Shown: piece after piece, positions 47,610 through 61,967 of the stretch
Position numbering within the stretch: the first letter of the stretch is position 1
Layout of the letters: each line of letters opens with the position of its first letter
Program-made: the position numbers and the translations under genes
Notes under the pieces: generated by a model
What the model was told of the DNA's origin: nothing
What the model saw: only the letters and a program-made list of their open reading frames with translations
Databases searched by the model: none
Origin: Sanghuangporus weigelae
Lineage: Eukaryota > Basidiomycota > Agaricomycetes > Hymenochaetales > Hymenochaetaceae
Assembly: GCA_033182465.1 (NCBI GenBank)
Contig: CP137323.1
Span: forward strand, 434,001 to 498,000
DNA length: 64,000 nucleotides
Direction of reading: 5' to 3'

Positions 47610-48510
47610 ACCACCACATACCCACTGAAAATGACTACTGGTTTCATGGACATTACATTTCATTACCAGTCTTTGCTGGTGCTTATGTCAGTGAAGCATT
47701 CACAGTTCTGCGAGTCGGATATTCAAGTCATTCAAGCGTCTACGTCAACAGCTGAACTCTTGGAGACAGAACAGCTCTTCCGCGTAATGGAGTATTGAAT
47801 GTATCACACCGCTTATAATATCCCTTTCCACTAATTTTATTGTTCTATCGTTGATGCATGATAGATACGCATAGCATTAAATTTACTCGTGATGTGTACC
47901 CATACGGAATCAGTGTCCTCGCTTGCATCGCGCTTCACAACAGCGCTCGGTCCTGTAAGTGCTCCTCGACTAGCGCACTTAAACCAATCCCTATATCTCT
48001 TGACCCAGGCAATCATTCCTACAGTACAGTGGTTTCTGTGTATGTGTCTCGACATTGAGGAATTCTGGAGCATTGTCGTTCGTATGCTAAGGCCTATGGC
48101 AGGCTTGAAGAATATCACCTGTCCGCATCCGTATGTACGCCTCACGTCAATCCATGAAGCAACGCCTGAAAGTATTGGCCGCCTTTGGAATGTGAATGAA
48201 AGTGTGATCCAAAATTCATCGAATCAAAGCCCTTGCCTTGCGAGAATCACGGACTGCAGATTGTTGAGCAAGAGATGTATATTCAGATTGCTAGCGCAAC
48301 GCATGTATTGTGTGTATCCCACAAGGTCCGATGCCAATATAAAAGTTCACTGCTACGATATAAAATGTCATCAAGCCGCCGGAATACCTTGCAAGGTCCA
48401 CTGGAACCTATCAGAAGTCGCTAAAGAGAGGAAGCCTTCAGTATCGCAGCGGAACCAACAGGTAAACGAGAATACTAACGCGCTCCTCCAGCCCCGATGC
48501 AATGGTCGCC
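47610..48510 (+). repeat. Segmental duplication, copy B
   Basis: Partner of 43630-44510 in the same orientation, about 4 kb apart. It starts just after the terminal-repeat element and ends inside the 3' end of the secreted protein gene. Confidence 0.7.
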
Positions 48511-48992
48511 ATTGCAGAAGGTAGCCTGGTTGCCGTTGAGCGTCACAGTAACGAGTGCATCAAAGTGGTCTTGTGCGAAGTCTGCATGGAACTCGTTCGC
48601 TCCAGCATCATAGCCGACTGCATGATCCTCATGGGCTTGGCTTATAAGTATCCCACCGCTTCCTGTCGGGAAGCGGAAGCGCTCGCCCTTGTCGCTGTTT
48701 GCGGCAACTTCTTCGACGCTGCGAGATTATGCAAGTCAGTAATGGCAAGATAAAAGACTCATTTTTTCCGGACCTAGATTGAGCGGTCGTTTCGATCTTC
48801 GCATTGTTGGAGTCAAGGAAAGCGAATCCACCGTTGTTGACGAAGACCGCATTCCACTAGTAAAGCCATTGAAGCTCAGTCAGTACTTCAAAGTGACCGA
48901 AAATGACTGAAACATAATACCTCCTGAGCCTTGACAGCAGAGAAGAGGCATGCAACAGCCACAGCAGCGACGGAGACGAAGTTGGTGCGCAT
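48475..48992 (-). CDS. Small secreted protein, function unknown
   Basis: Exons 48992-48921, 48856-48774 and 48718-48475 give 132 residues. The N-terminus is a strong signal peptide (MRTNFVSVAAVAVACLFSAV, then KAQ). The mature part begins EWNAVFVNNGGFAFLDSNN and ends in a Cys pair within ATFCNGDHCIGAGGAR. Two Cys in such a short stretch could form a local disulphide. A TATA box lies about 110 bp upstream, and the splice phases agree. No family recognised; neither hydrophobin nor cerato-platanin patterns fit. Its 3' end is shared, in degraded form, with the other copy of the segmental duplication, so a second copy of this gene once existed or was partly copied. Confidence 0.7.
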
Positions 48993-50713
48993 AGTGAAAT
49001 AGTAGTATTTAACAAATAGAAGAGTGACGTTTGCTTGAAGTGAAAGGAATTGTTGAAGAGCTGGTTGAGTTGTTGAATGTCCAGGCAGAAAACTGGCCTG
49101 TATTTATACCTTTTCTGAGTTTACGACCAGACAAATAATGGGTATCGTAACAGACGCATCGGACCGCCGAATCGTACTGTAGCGCCTTCTGCCACACATG
49201 ACATACTATAGTTCGCGGAACATACTCACACACAAAGAGAAGCCCCACAGTTGGGAGTGGAGTGGCGTAGATCGTTCCCAGGTTTCACCTGCCCGCTCAC
49301 GCGATGTGCTATGCTGATGCGTCGCTAGACGACTTAAGCACCGCAGAATATCTGCAGACCGGTGCATACATGTATATTGCAAACACCACAATCATGCAAG
49401 AACTGCCCGTCGTCGCTATACTTAGAGGCATACTTTCAATGTTAAGCTACTGTTTGGCCTCAAGATCAGGGGGTGGGCTTAGAGGTCGGTCTTTGGTGAA
49501 GTTTTTCCAGTTCTATTCCATCCACATACGTATTGTGCCTGCTCGAAGGTAAGTATGTATAATAATGTTTAGATAAATCCGGACTAACTTACGATCTGCG
49601 ATCGGCACGGAGCTGAGATACAAAGGTAAATCTCAATTTGTTCGATCTGGAAGCGGAGCCAATCACGCGTGGCGAGTCTCTGACAGACCATTTAGGTACA
49701 CTCGTGTAAATATTCCGACAAAATAAAACGAAATATGCTTTGCTTGCACATATAAGTCCATTAATAGCGATCCTTCGGCGGAAGACAGGCGATTCTGAGA
49801 GAATGAAAGACTTCTCGGAGACATGACGTAGACCGACGGATATTCTTTGCTTCAGCTCCCTAGATGGATAGGTTTAGAATGGCGCATAGCAGAAAGCACT
49901 TACCGGCGATTTTGTCCATTTTATCCGGGGAATATTTCCGGAAATCCGCAAGAGCCTGACGTTTATTCGTCTCACCGAAATGGAACCTTCAGAAGAAACA
50001 AAACCAAACTCAAGCCATACAATAATATCCGGTACCACTTCAATTACATACCGGAAGGATCGTCGTCAATGACATATACTTGCGACACCACCCCATGATT
50101 TCGAGGGTTCACATAGCGCTGATGTATAATGAAACAAATCTGTGAGATTGTGTGATGGTGCTATAACATAGCGTATGCTCGTTGAACGAGGCAGTGTTGT
50201 CAAGAGTATCCCAGGAAAACTCAAACGTAACTAGTGAACTCACATTAGTTGTTATTTATCAATAGGAGTGGAGAATATCCGATTGCCGAGCTCACTGCTC
50301 GCTCAATGACGAAGATGCCAAGACTACGCGAATTGTGCGCAGAACGCGAACGCGGTGACCTCAAACGCTGATGCCTTGATTTGGGGCACATTTAGCAAGA
50401 AAATAATTGTGAAACTTGTCGAGTCCGGGTCCTAGAATAGTCTTCAAGTTACCGCGTTGAATAAATGCTGATGCATTTTCCGCTTTGTAATTATCATTGA
50501 GTGCGCAGCGTAGTCTAGAAATAAACAAAGCCGAAAGCTGTCCTTTCACCGGGGAATAGATTGTGAATGCCACTCCGGATTCAACAGCCTACAATTTGTT
50601 TTCCTGGATTTACAAGGTGAATACAGTGCTGGACGCAATGGTCGATGAAGATCGGTGTCAAAGCGCGAGGAGAAGCAAAAGACGAACCTACTCTTGAATC
50701 TAGGCTAGTTCGT
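48993..50713. other. Intergenic region, 1.7 kb
   Basis: Apart from the TATA box at its left end, I see no gene, RNA or repeat. Several short frames exist on both strands without support. Confidence 0.4.
49101..49108 (-). promoter_or_regulatory. TATA box of the small secreted protein gene
   Basis: TATAAATA on the minus strand about 110 bp before the ATG, consistent with a strongly regulated secreted-protein promoter. Confidence 0.55.
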
Positions 50714-51706
50714 CTATCCCATCTTCTCATCGCTACCAACGCCTAATACCTTCCAAATCGTCCGCCCGATGATACCAGTACCTTCATCTGGCCTAGCAGC
50801 TCTTTCTCTTCCTTCCTCGGCGATCTCTGGACCCATCGCACCGTTCTTCTCACGTACATCAATGATGGAATTGACTATGAATGGCGTGAATTCCGGGTGA
50901 CCTTGGACTGTTATAATTTGAATGTCCTTTGGTTCTACATCTCCAGATGATGCTGATCCAGATGGAGCGAAGCGAACAAGGCCTTGCACCGGGGCGACTG
51001 GAGATGAACCTAAGAGATGGAAGGATGGTGGCACAGTTGGTACATGGTCGCGGTGCATTTGTTGAATCGGCTGTACCCACAAAACTGAATATTTAGACTC
51101 GATAGGAAAGAGATACGTGAATCTACTCACAAGCACCGATCTTTCCGTCTCAAATACTTTCTTGCCAATTTCTGTGAGCTTCATTTCGGTCGTCCCGATC
51201 TCCCATCGTCCACCATTAGGTATACATTCGCCTCCTAGAGCCCGTGCGATAATTTGATGGCCGAAGCATATGCCTGCCTTCGCGCAACATTTAGGATCAT
51301 TAGGAGTTGTAAGTAAATCACGGAGTGGATGCGCAGCACCTATAAGCTTAACCTCTTGCCTCCTTTCCGCAACGCCTTTAACCCAGTCAACTAGCCGTAC
51401 GATCCATGGATCGTTATCATACGCGGAGAACTTCGATCCAGAGATCAATACTCCGCTGTACTCTCCCCTATCCAAGTCGGGATACTCTTGAGCAGATACT
51501 ACGTCGAATCCATCGAGTATGAAAGGTAAAGGAGACTGTTCGTTCTCAAGCTTGGAGGAAGGATAAGAGAGACGCAAAAGTTCACGGAAGACGTCGAGAT
51601 AGGTCCCCTTTGCGGAAAGCACAGCAGGAACGGGTGTATCACATAGAAGCAGAGCTAGTTTTATTGGCGCTGTGCTTTGGACAGTTGAATTGGCGGAGTT
51701 GCCCAT
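50714..51706 (-). CDS. Class I glutamine amidotransferase-like protein
   Basis: Exons 51706-51340, 51273-51131 and 51070-50714 give 288 residues. It is a GATase1 fold hydrolysing Gln or a gamma-glutamyl substrate. The nucleophile elbow GICFGHQ (Cys125) is rebuilt by removal of intron 1, and the triad is completed by His228 and Glu230 in QGHPEFTP. Further family blocks are ISGSKFSAYDNDPWI and HQIIARALGGE. It resembles the stand-alone GATases of fungi (yeast YLR126C type) in length and motif order, with no synthetase partner domain. Both introns (66 and 60 nt) are multiples of three with no stop, so unspliced RNA is also open; the spliced form is the one that fits the family. Confidence 0.9.
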   Translation of the reverse strand: MGNSANSTVQSTAPIKLALLLCDTPVPAVLSAKGTYLDVFRELLRLSYPSSKLENEQSPLPFILDGFDVVSAQEYPDLDRGEYSGVLISGSKFSAYDNDPWIVRLVDWVKGVAERRQEVKLIGAAHPLRDLLTTPNDPKCCAKAGICFGHQIIARALGGECIPNGGRWEIGTTEMKLTEIGKKVFETERSVLVSRFTYLFPIESKYSVLWVQPIQQMHRDHVPTVPPSFHLLGSSPVAPVQGLVRFAPSGSASSGDVEPKDIQIITVQGHPEFTPFIVNSIIDVREKNGAMGPEIAEEGRERAARPDEGTGIIGRTIWKVLGVGSDEKMG

Positions 51707-51912
51707 AACGACTGAGGCAGGTCGATGATGAGCGTCAGAGCGAGAAGATCACGCCGATCATAACATAACAGTACTATGTTAACAGTACAGTACTACTGGC
51801 ATATCAATTACATAACACCCTGGCAAACACACATCCGCTTTCACGACAGCAGTATCTCATTAGCATTTTACAAACGAGTACAGAACCTTATAAATAGGAC
51901 CACCGCGTCGGA

Positions 51913-54057
51913 TCAAGCAGTCACTTTCCCCCACGCTACTTTTGGTCCAGTACTCAACTTCGTCGATGGCTGAGAAGCTGCAGAAGCAGGTGTTGGTTCA
52001 GCGTTTTGAGCCGTTTGCCCAGCGGGCTTTTGGTTTGGAAGCGGGATAGCTTTGAGACCATCCAGAACACGTTGTGCTTGTTCCGTGCTGCGAATGAACC
52101 ACCCAGCATATCGGCGCCCAACGGTTGCTTCTACGATGTGGACCATATTCTACACGACGAAGATAAAAAGACGGATGGAACGAAGAAAAAAAGGAAAGTA
52201 CTTACTTCGTCAATGACGAAATCAAGATCACTAGTCGTGATTGTCTCTCCGTCCAAGAGTCCTCGTCCACCCTCGCTCGAAGTGCCTGAAACGTTATTCG
52301 CGACTCTACTGGTTCGGCGGCTACATTGCTTAAGCACCATCATCTGCTGAACCATCTCTTCCTCATCCGCATCCAAGAAGCTAGCAAGCTTCCTCGCATC
52401 GAGACTAGTATACAGCTTCAAGAAGCTTCTAAGAGTTGGTGCGCTTGCCTGTGCGCGCACGTCAGAAAGGAACAGTGCGAGATGTCGTTGCGCTGGTTCG
52501 ACGGGCGTCTCGGCAAGGAAGGTCGAGAGCGCAGCGGGGTCATCATAAGGTGGAGGGTTGGCTGTGATGAATTTTGGGCAGGCGTAAATGTATAGTTCCT
52601 CGAATGCCCGGAGAGCATCTTCATTAACTGTGCCCTTCTCCGACCCAGCGTTAGTTCTAATATTCGCCATTCTAGTCATCTGTTCGCCGAATCTCTCCTT
52701 AGCTGTGCTCAAGATGTTGTCGTCCAGTCTACTCGGACTCAGAGCATGGCAAATTGCGAAAAGAGCGTACATTCGATCGGCAGTTTTGTTGATTTGATCG
52801 TATTGATACGAGCGTGTGTGGTATCTCCTCATGCGCATGATGAAGTTAAGGATTGAAACAAAGATGCGGATGGCGTCAGGGTAACGACGCATAGCCAAGT
52901 AGCAGAACCCGACGTGATAGTACGTTGAGACGTGGCAAGCCGTTACCCGTGTCAGAGGAGCTTTCTGACTCAACTCGACGTTCTCCATCACTTTCAGCGC
53001 GAGCGTAAAGTCACCCAAGAGGACATGCACCCGCAAAAGGCAAATGACGCTGAAGTATCCTAGCATGCGATATAGTGGACGCTGTCCGTACTCTCCGACA
53101 ATCTCGTTGATCTCTTCTTCCGACTTGCCCTCGCGCGTGGCGGCGATGTATTCGTTGATTTTGGATTTTTGGATAAGCGAATAGAGGACGTTGAGTACGC
53201 TGTAGCACGACCAGACTTGCGAGCCATCTGCAAGAAGCACGAGTTCTTCTTCCGACTTGGTCTTGACCTTCGACCGCCAGACGGAGAAGGATTGGAATTG
53301 GTAGATGAACTCGTCCAGGATGTCCCAAAGCCATTGATCGGGTAGTTCATGAGGGACGGGGCCATCAGAGTCTGGATATATGATCTGAATAATCGATGCA
53401 TGTAAAAACTTCAAGAAAGACAAACGTACTGAGGAGGTAGTTGAACAGCTCGCAGCTGTTCTCGTATGAATGGAACCGATCATCGATATCGGGCTGTAAA
53501 CGCGAATAAACGTGGCGATAGTATAGTTCACGATACAGAATGAGGAATATAGGATCTATGCTAGAATGATTAGCCATAGACTACACATGTAGACAAGTTA
53601 GTCTCACCATCATTGACAAGGGGAGCAATGACCTCCGCTTCGGGCCACTCCGTTTTTGCATAGTGCTTTTCCGTCAATTTGTTCCATCCACTCTCATACG
53701 CAACACTGATTTGCTCGAGGTTGTTGTTTACAACTGCTTGGTGGAAATGGACGATGAACTGAGCGACGTGAAGAAGACGATAGACATGAGCCCTCTCATT
53801 GGTAAATTCGAGGAAGGACGACAAGAAAGACGTACTCTCTTGACACTGTCAGGGATCTGAGCAAATGCTTGTTGCTGGGCCATCTGCTGCTGCATTGCCG
53901 TGAATGTCGCATTGTCAATCTGTGTTTGAGCTTCATCGTAAACATCGTTCTGGACGTAGGTCCCAATGGCATGGCTGAGGTCTACGTCTTGCAGGTCTTC
54001 GTCGACTTCTGCTTCCGCCGCCCATATTGGTATGCGCTGTTGAGATGCCTCGGCCAT
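51913..54057 (-). CDS. eIF3l: Translation initiation factor eIF3 subunit l
   Basis: Exons 54057-53836, 53758-53608, 53555-53430, 53371-52206 and 52149-51913 give 633 residues. The protein is a subunit of the eIF3 complex that brings mRNA and initiator tRNA to the 40S ribosome. Diagnostic eIF3l blocks are [20 protein letters not shown] with [52 protein letters not shown] and [18 protein letters not shown]; a PCI region lies in the C-terminal half. The Ala/Gln-rich tail ends [13 protein letters not shown]. It is divergent from the double nucleotidyltransferase gene across a 356-bp shared upstream region. Confidence 0.95.
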
Positions 54058-54413
54058 GTCTACCGTACCGTAAGTGGTCTATGGGTTATCTTGATGCGTC
54101 CCTCCAAAAAATGCACAGGGCCGTTTCTGGATTTGGTAATAAAGTGACACGATTCCTTCCTTTCTTGGGTAATCATGCGCAGATCAGTCACGTGCACTTC
54201 ATTTCTGTACGCGTCTGATCGACACGCGCGTTTTCTTTTTCACTCATCTCCTCCTCCTGGTGTGACTGTGCTGAATCCAGGGATCAGACCTCCTATCGAA
54301 TATCTTTATAATTCACTCTTTCTCACTTTCGTCACCGCAGCTTCCTTTCCTTCTCGTTCACACCGTCACGCTGACTCGGCTCGTTCTTGGGTGGACTGGC
54401 CGGCTGGGTCCGG
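54058..54413. promoter_or_regulatory. Shared divergent promoter region, eIF3l / nucleotidyltransferase
   Basis: 356 bp between two start codons on opposite strands. Pyrimidine-rich tracts precede the plus-strand gene; no TATA box is evident, as is usual for housekeeping genes. Confidence 0.4.
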
Positions 54414-57400
54414 ATGAGTATTGCACGAGCTGTTTCCAAACAAATAGCCCGCAGCACTCGCAACTCTCGAGTCAAGCCCATTTTCACCTTGCTCGATGAC
54501 AGTTTCAACCCCCGCCACTACCTTTGTAACAATAACTTTCGTATCGCCATGCAATCGTCAAATGACAACTCGACATTGGGCTTTCATCATGCAATCGCTA
54601 GGGATGTTTCCGCTGTCTTCAAAGTAAGCGCCTGCGGAAAGGGGTTGGGCAATTTTGCTAGCGACTGACATCGAACTACGCTAGGCATATGAAAGGGACG
54701 AACATGCTGAAGGAGTACGAAACGAAGCATTCCAGAGGTTGAGAAGGCTGGTGCAAGCAATGGGAAACACTGGGGAGTATGAGCTAGTGGATGTCAGCTT
54801 TGGCTCTCTCCCTAGTAGTCCTCAATTTTATCACGCTCCCTTGGAATGTGCGATCATTGTAAGTACGCCGTTGTTCCTCGACCTTCTAATATGCTAAGCT
54901 TTCTATGAGGACAAAACGCGTCCCGATGGTCTTCCATCTTCATACGGGAATGCAGCTTTGCCTGCAGCTTACGACTCTATGTGAGTCAGCTCATATTGTG
55001 TGCTCTCTATTTATAATCTGATTTCCGCAGCACTCTTGCAAAGCATCTATTAGAAAACGGATACAGCGGTACTTTTGTCGACACGAGACCGGACCTTGTA
55101 GGTTTTGATGCTGCAGACTTCGAGGCCCTTTCATCTCGCCCAATTTCTCCCGCCGAACCTGCATGGGGTCAACTCAGTGCTCCATTCTCGTCATTATTTA
55201 ATGTCCTGCCCCCTAGTGTGCGAATCAGGCCAGGAAATCTCGATCATCCGGAAATACTCCTTAGTCCCGCTCATCCCTCAAGTATGCTTCGATGGAATCT
55301 AATAAAGCATGCTTGCGAGTCGAGTGGAGCCCTGAGCATGCTTTCTTCCTTTTTCTGGCTTTGGTTGAGATCGCATGGCGTAGAACACTATTCCTGGACA
55401 ACATCCGTGTTTATGGTCATGTTCTATCTTCAAGTGAGCGTTTTTCCCCCCTTGAAAATGATAGTCATGTTGAGTTTCATCGTCATCAGGACCGTTACAA
55501 GACTGCTGAGATGCTTGATCCTGACGCTCAGGAGCCTCAGGTACCTTTGCAACAATTCTGGAATAGGATAGAGCACTCGACTCCGCAATACGAACGTACT
55601 TCTATTCCGCTATTGCCTCGTATGGCGAATCCGGCTGTACACACTGGCAAGCTAATTGACGACTTCTTCTCGTAAGCGCTTTTGTCACCGTTCAGATACA
55701 TTTTGCCGTAATAACTCGACCTGTTCCAGATTCTGGGCGGGCAACAAATATTTGGCATATTCTCGCGTCCTTGATCCCCTAACGGGCTCACACGTCCCAA
55801 GGTCACAGAAGTATAGCGCGAATATTAAGGATCTTGACGAAGCTCAGGTTATGCAGGAACTGCGTAACAAGTCAGCAAAGGGGTTGAAGGACGCTTTCTG
55901 GGCGTATCAGCCTCTTGTAGTGGTTGATCCGTTCTTGAGTTCTCATGTAGGTCCCGTTCTCCTATCTGCGAAGAAAATTACACGTCGCACGATGCTCATT
56001 TTGAATATTTCCTTCATAGAACCTTGCGCATACTGTGACGAAGCACGCTCTCCAGTATATGATTCACAAAGCACGAGTTTCCGCTCGGACTCTGAAGCGA
56101 GGGCTACCGTTGGCTGAGGTGTTGGGTTCCGAAGCGTCTCCGTCGCCTCTTGCCTCTCTAGCAGTCCAGGACGCAAGGGGTCTTCTGGTAGAAAGGCAAG
56201 AACAATTGGCCTCAAGCTCGCAGATAGTCGCCCCGGGGTCGGGGTCTGCTACACAGCGGATGTATCACACGAGTGCGAGAGTTGAGGCGAAGGGGAATAA
56301 GGTGATGGTCCTTCGCGCTATCAGTGCGGTACGTATGCCATGAATACGCCATTAAACACTTTTCAGATTACTTACACTATGGTTGATTGAATTCTTTAGC
56401 CGCCCGAAGTACCCAAATCTGTGCTTTCGGAGCGAGATAGAACAATTAAGAAGGTAGAGCGCGCTATAAGGGAGAGATATGGCAAGCAGTATCTGGTGGA
56501 ATGCTTCGGGAGCACACAGTATGGTGTCGATTCTCCGACGAGTGACCTGGATCTGGTTGCGTTGGTAAGCCTTGTTCAACAAGCTCTGGAAGGGAAGCTC
56601 CATCGATCACTGACACACGCCAAATCCTCAGGACCAAGACAGAAAGACTGGGTTTACGCCAGAGGTTAAATTAGAGTCTCTGCCTGGTGCGTAAACAACT
56701 TTCATTGTCTTGCGCAGTGGGAAGTCTCAACATAATCGCGCTTGAATGCAGTCATATACAACGTGAGGTCAGCCTGATACCTTTAGTGGTCAAAATGAGT
56801 TTATTGATCAGAATCACATAGGAACTTGGCTAATACGCTTGAACGACACGGATTCCGAATCAATCGAATCATCGTACACGCGACCGTTCCAATCGGTACG
56901 CCTTTGCTTTCCGTTTCAGCAGTTTACAAACCTTGACACACACCTCCCTAAAAGTTAAATTCGAGGACCCACGCACACGACTCAAATGCGATATCAATAT
57001 CAACGACCGACTTGGGCTTTACAACACCCGTCTCATCGCTCAATACTGCTTTCACTCTCCGCTTCTGCGACCACTGTTGGTGTTAATAAAGCAGTGGGCT
57101 AAGACGCTAGGGCTCAATGATCCAAGCGGAGAAGGAGGGGCGGCGACGTTTAGTAGTTACGCCTTGACGTTGATGACGATTGGATTTCTACAGGTATCTC
57201 AATTGTTTTCTCAGATCCTGAAGGTACCGTGAGACGATGAGACTGATGAATTATCTCCAAACTAGACCCACGATCTTCTCCCGAACCTCCAAGCTGACCT
57301 TCCACCCTTGAAGCCTGAAGAGGCGTTCTGGATTTGCAGCAAGGATGATGAGCGGACGATGTGTGACCCTCGATATAATATCTCTCCGTCTTGGACACCG

Positions 57401-58754
57401 CAAACGAATATCGTAATACAGGATTTACGCGGGGCGTTGACGGCTTGGTTCCGGTACAGCCATTATATATCATCTTCATCTCTTTCATTCTTCCTGTGCA
57501 CTCTCTGTTGCTCGTAACTGACGCGTATCATGCAGATTCTGGGCGCATCAATATAATTACGCTCATGATGTCATGTCCATCCGCGACGGCGGAGTCTTCC
57601 CTCGGGCTGAGCCCTCCCAGTCGACAAAACATAGTGATAAACAAGCCTTGAATCGTCGAAAAAAGTCCGAGAGGAGCGAGAAACAGGAGAAGAAAGCGGC
57701 GGAGAAGGCAGAGAGGAAGGCGTACCATATGTTGCGATTCAAGATAAAAAGAGGATTGCCTATTGAAGGAGAGGGAACGGAGGGCGTGACTGAGGGGGAT
57801 GATGCAAAACCCGTTTCTGGTGAGTATTATTAAAGCTCGTAATAGTCATGCTGACGAATGCATGTATTCGAAGGGAACGAAATCGAGTCTGAGGATGGTG
57901 AAGAGGAGGATGCTGATGCGATTGTGGATGACGCTGACGAAGCCGCTCTTGAAGAGATGGACAAGAACGACGTTCAACAGGGGCGGCAACCTCGTTCCTG
58001 GGCTCGTACGGCCGTTGTCGTAGCAGATCCGTTCATCGTCGCCAAGGTGCGTTTCGCTCCTTTCTTCTTTCTATGCTATGGATTCAGCAATCTCTGAAAA
58101 CCTTACTTGATATCTTCATAGAACGCTACGGGACAAATAACACCAATCGCGTTACAACACTTCACAGCGGAGTGCAAGCGATCTCTCTTACTCCTTTCCT
58201 CTGGCGCGGACTTCGAGGATTTGTTGGGAGACGGGTCCGCCATTTGGCGGTACAGTAGGAAGAGGAAAGGGCACGCCTGGAGGGGAATGAACAGCCTCGT
58301 TATGAAGCAGAGAGGAAGACAGAGGTGGGACAGGGAAAAGAAGGAGAAAAAGATGAAGAGCCAGGTGAGAGGTGGTGAAAAGGATAGAGATTTTGAGAGG
58401 CAGAGAGAGAGACCGCGATCGAGGCAAAGTGCTGACGGAGTTCGTGAGGACGTGCCGCAGCGAGAAATGGGACGTGAAAGACGGGCGAAGAGTCAATCTC
58501 CTTACAGTCGGAATCCCACTGCAAGCGCGGGACGAGGACGTCAGGACACTCGAGACGTTGAGAGCGACAGGGACCAACGTACAGGCGCCGGGCGTGGCCG
58601 CGGCCGTGTTCGAAACGAAAATGCTGGTGGTGGCGGAGGCGGCGGCGGAGGAGCATCCTGGATGGGACGCGGCCGAGCGAAGGGAAGGTGGACGCAGCGA
58701 AGTAATATGCTTCGCGAAGAGTCTTCGCGCGTGCGTTCTCCATCCCGCGCATAA
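54414..58754 (+). CDS. Cid1/TUTase-like nucleotidyltransferase with two tandem catalytic modules
   Basis: Sixteen exons: 54414-54623, 54685-54862, 54899-54980, 55031-55433, 55490-55671, 55730-55946, 56020-56328, 56400-56564, 56632-56686, 56752-56767, 56822-56895, 56955-57193, 57266-57453, 57536-57819, 57874-58046 and 58122-58754; 1135 residues. Module 2 (about 528-940) is a full noncanonical poly(A)/poly(U) polymerase: FGS at 563-565, SDLDL (Asp576, Asp578), third carboxylate in LKCDININ (Asp643), and a PAP-associated part with FWAHQYNYAH and VADPFIVAKN. Module 1 (about 71-440) repeats this order (VSFGSLP, FFSFWAGNKYLAYS, VVVDPFLSSHN), but the DxD is APLECAII, so it looks inactive. The C-terminus is basic, then Arg/Gly-rich (GRGRGRVRN), suited to RNA binding. 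The Arg-rich start could be a mitochondrial presequence; an alternative ATG exists at MQSSNDN. Confidence 0.88.
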
Positions 58755-59621
58755 AGTTGAAAACAAGTCGGTCGGAAAAGCTTTTAAATTTTTTATCAAG
58801 TCCAGAAATTTGAAGCACAAAGAGCGTTTTGTTTCTTTATCTTGCATTCACGATCTCAGATATTGCATTATTCTTTCTTGGTACAGTATAAGTATCTACT
58901 TGCACACCTCTCTGATGAAGTACTTTTGCATATCCAGCGATCTAGACACCAACAGTCCTACAGTAATGTCGACAATGTATGTACATACATTCAAGCTATG
59001 CTTTACTACACAATGAACAGATCAAAATTCCTTTATCACGACTTCATGTTACGTCCATTCCGTTATGTCTCCGGTCGGTGCAGGCATCAAATATCAAACA
59101 TCAAGATGCAAGGTCAAGCCGGATGGAGACCCCCTCCGAGGCAAGAGCGCTCAGATGACAACCTTGAGCGGACTGTGCTCGTTCAAGATGGGTGGTATTT
59201 ACTGCGGAATTTTGAAGATCCCATAAGTTATTATTACTATCATTTATAAATTGTATTTATTTTATGGAAGATCGTCCGTCCTATCAGCGCGCGCTTGACG
59301 TTGGCCTGTTGTACCATACCCGCTGACCCCGCTTCATCCTCGTCGTTATCGTCCTCCTCGTCGCGGTCAACACAGCTACGCCGCGAACAGATAGATCACC
59401 ATCATCTTTCAAAGGTATATTTATCATCACGTCTAGTATAAGTATCCTTGATATTAAATGATAGATGACGGTCTTGTTCTCGTGTCAGATCCTAGCATAC
59501 ACCGACTCTCTTCCGATCCCCCCACTCAGTCCTCCACTCATCGCTTTCCTCTTAACCACCATCATCAAGCATCCCATCTGCTGCTCGAGGCGACTCAGCA
59601 CACGATAGAAAATACGCAAAA
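58755..59621. other. Intergenic region before the AGC kinase
   Basis: This holds the 3' flank of the nucleotidyltransferase gene and the kinase promoter. No gene or repeat was recognised. Confidence 0.4.

Positions 59622-61967
<2,346 letters not shown>

Larger units (their letters stand above)
45900..48474. other. Repeat-rich intergenic region
   Basis: No gene is called. It holds an inverted repeat pair, an element with terminal inverted repeats and copy B of the segmental duplication. The middle (46.5-47.5 kb) is AT-rich and lacks long frames. Confidence 0.5.
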
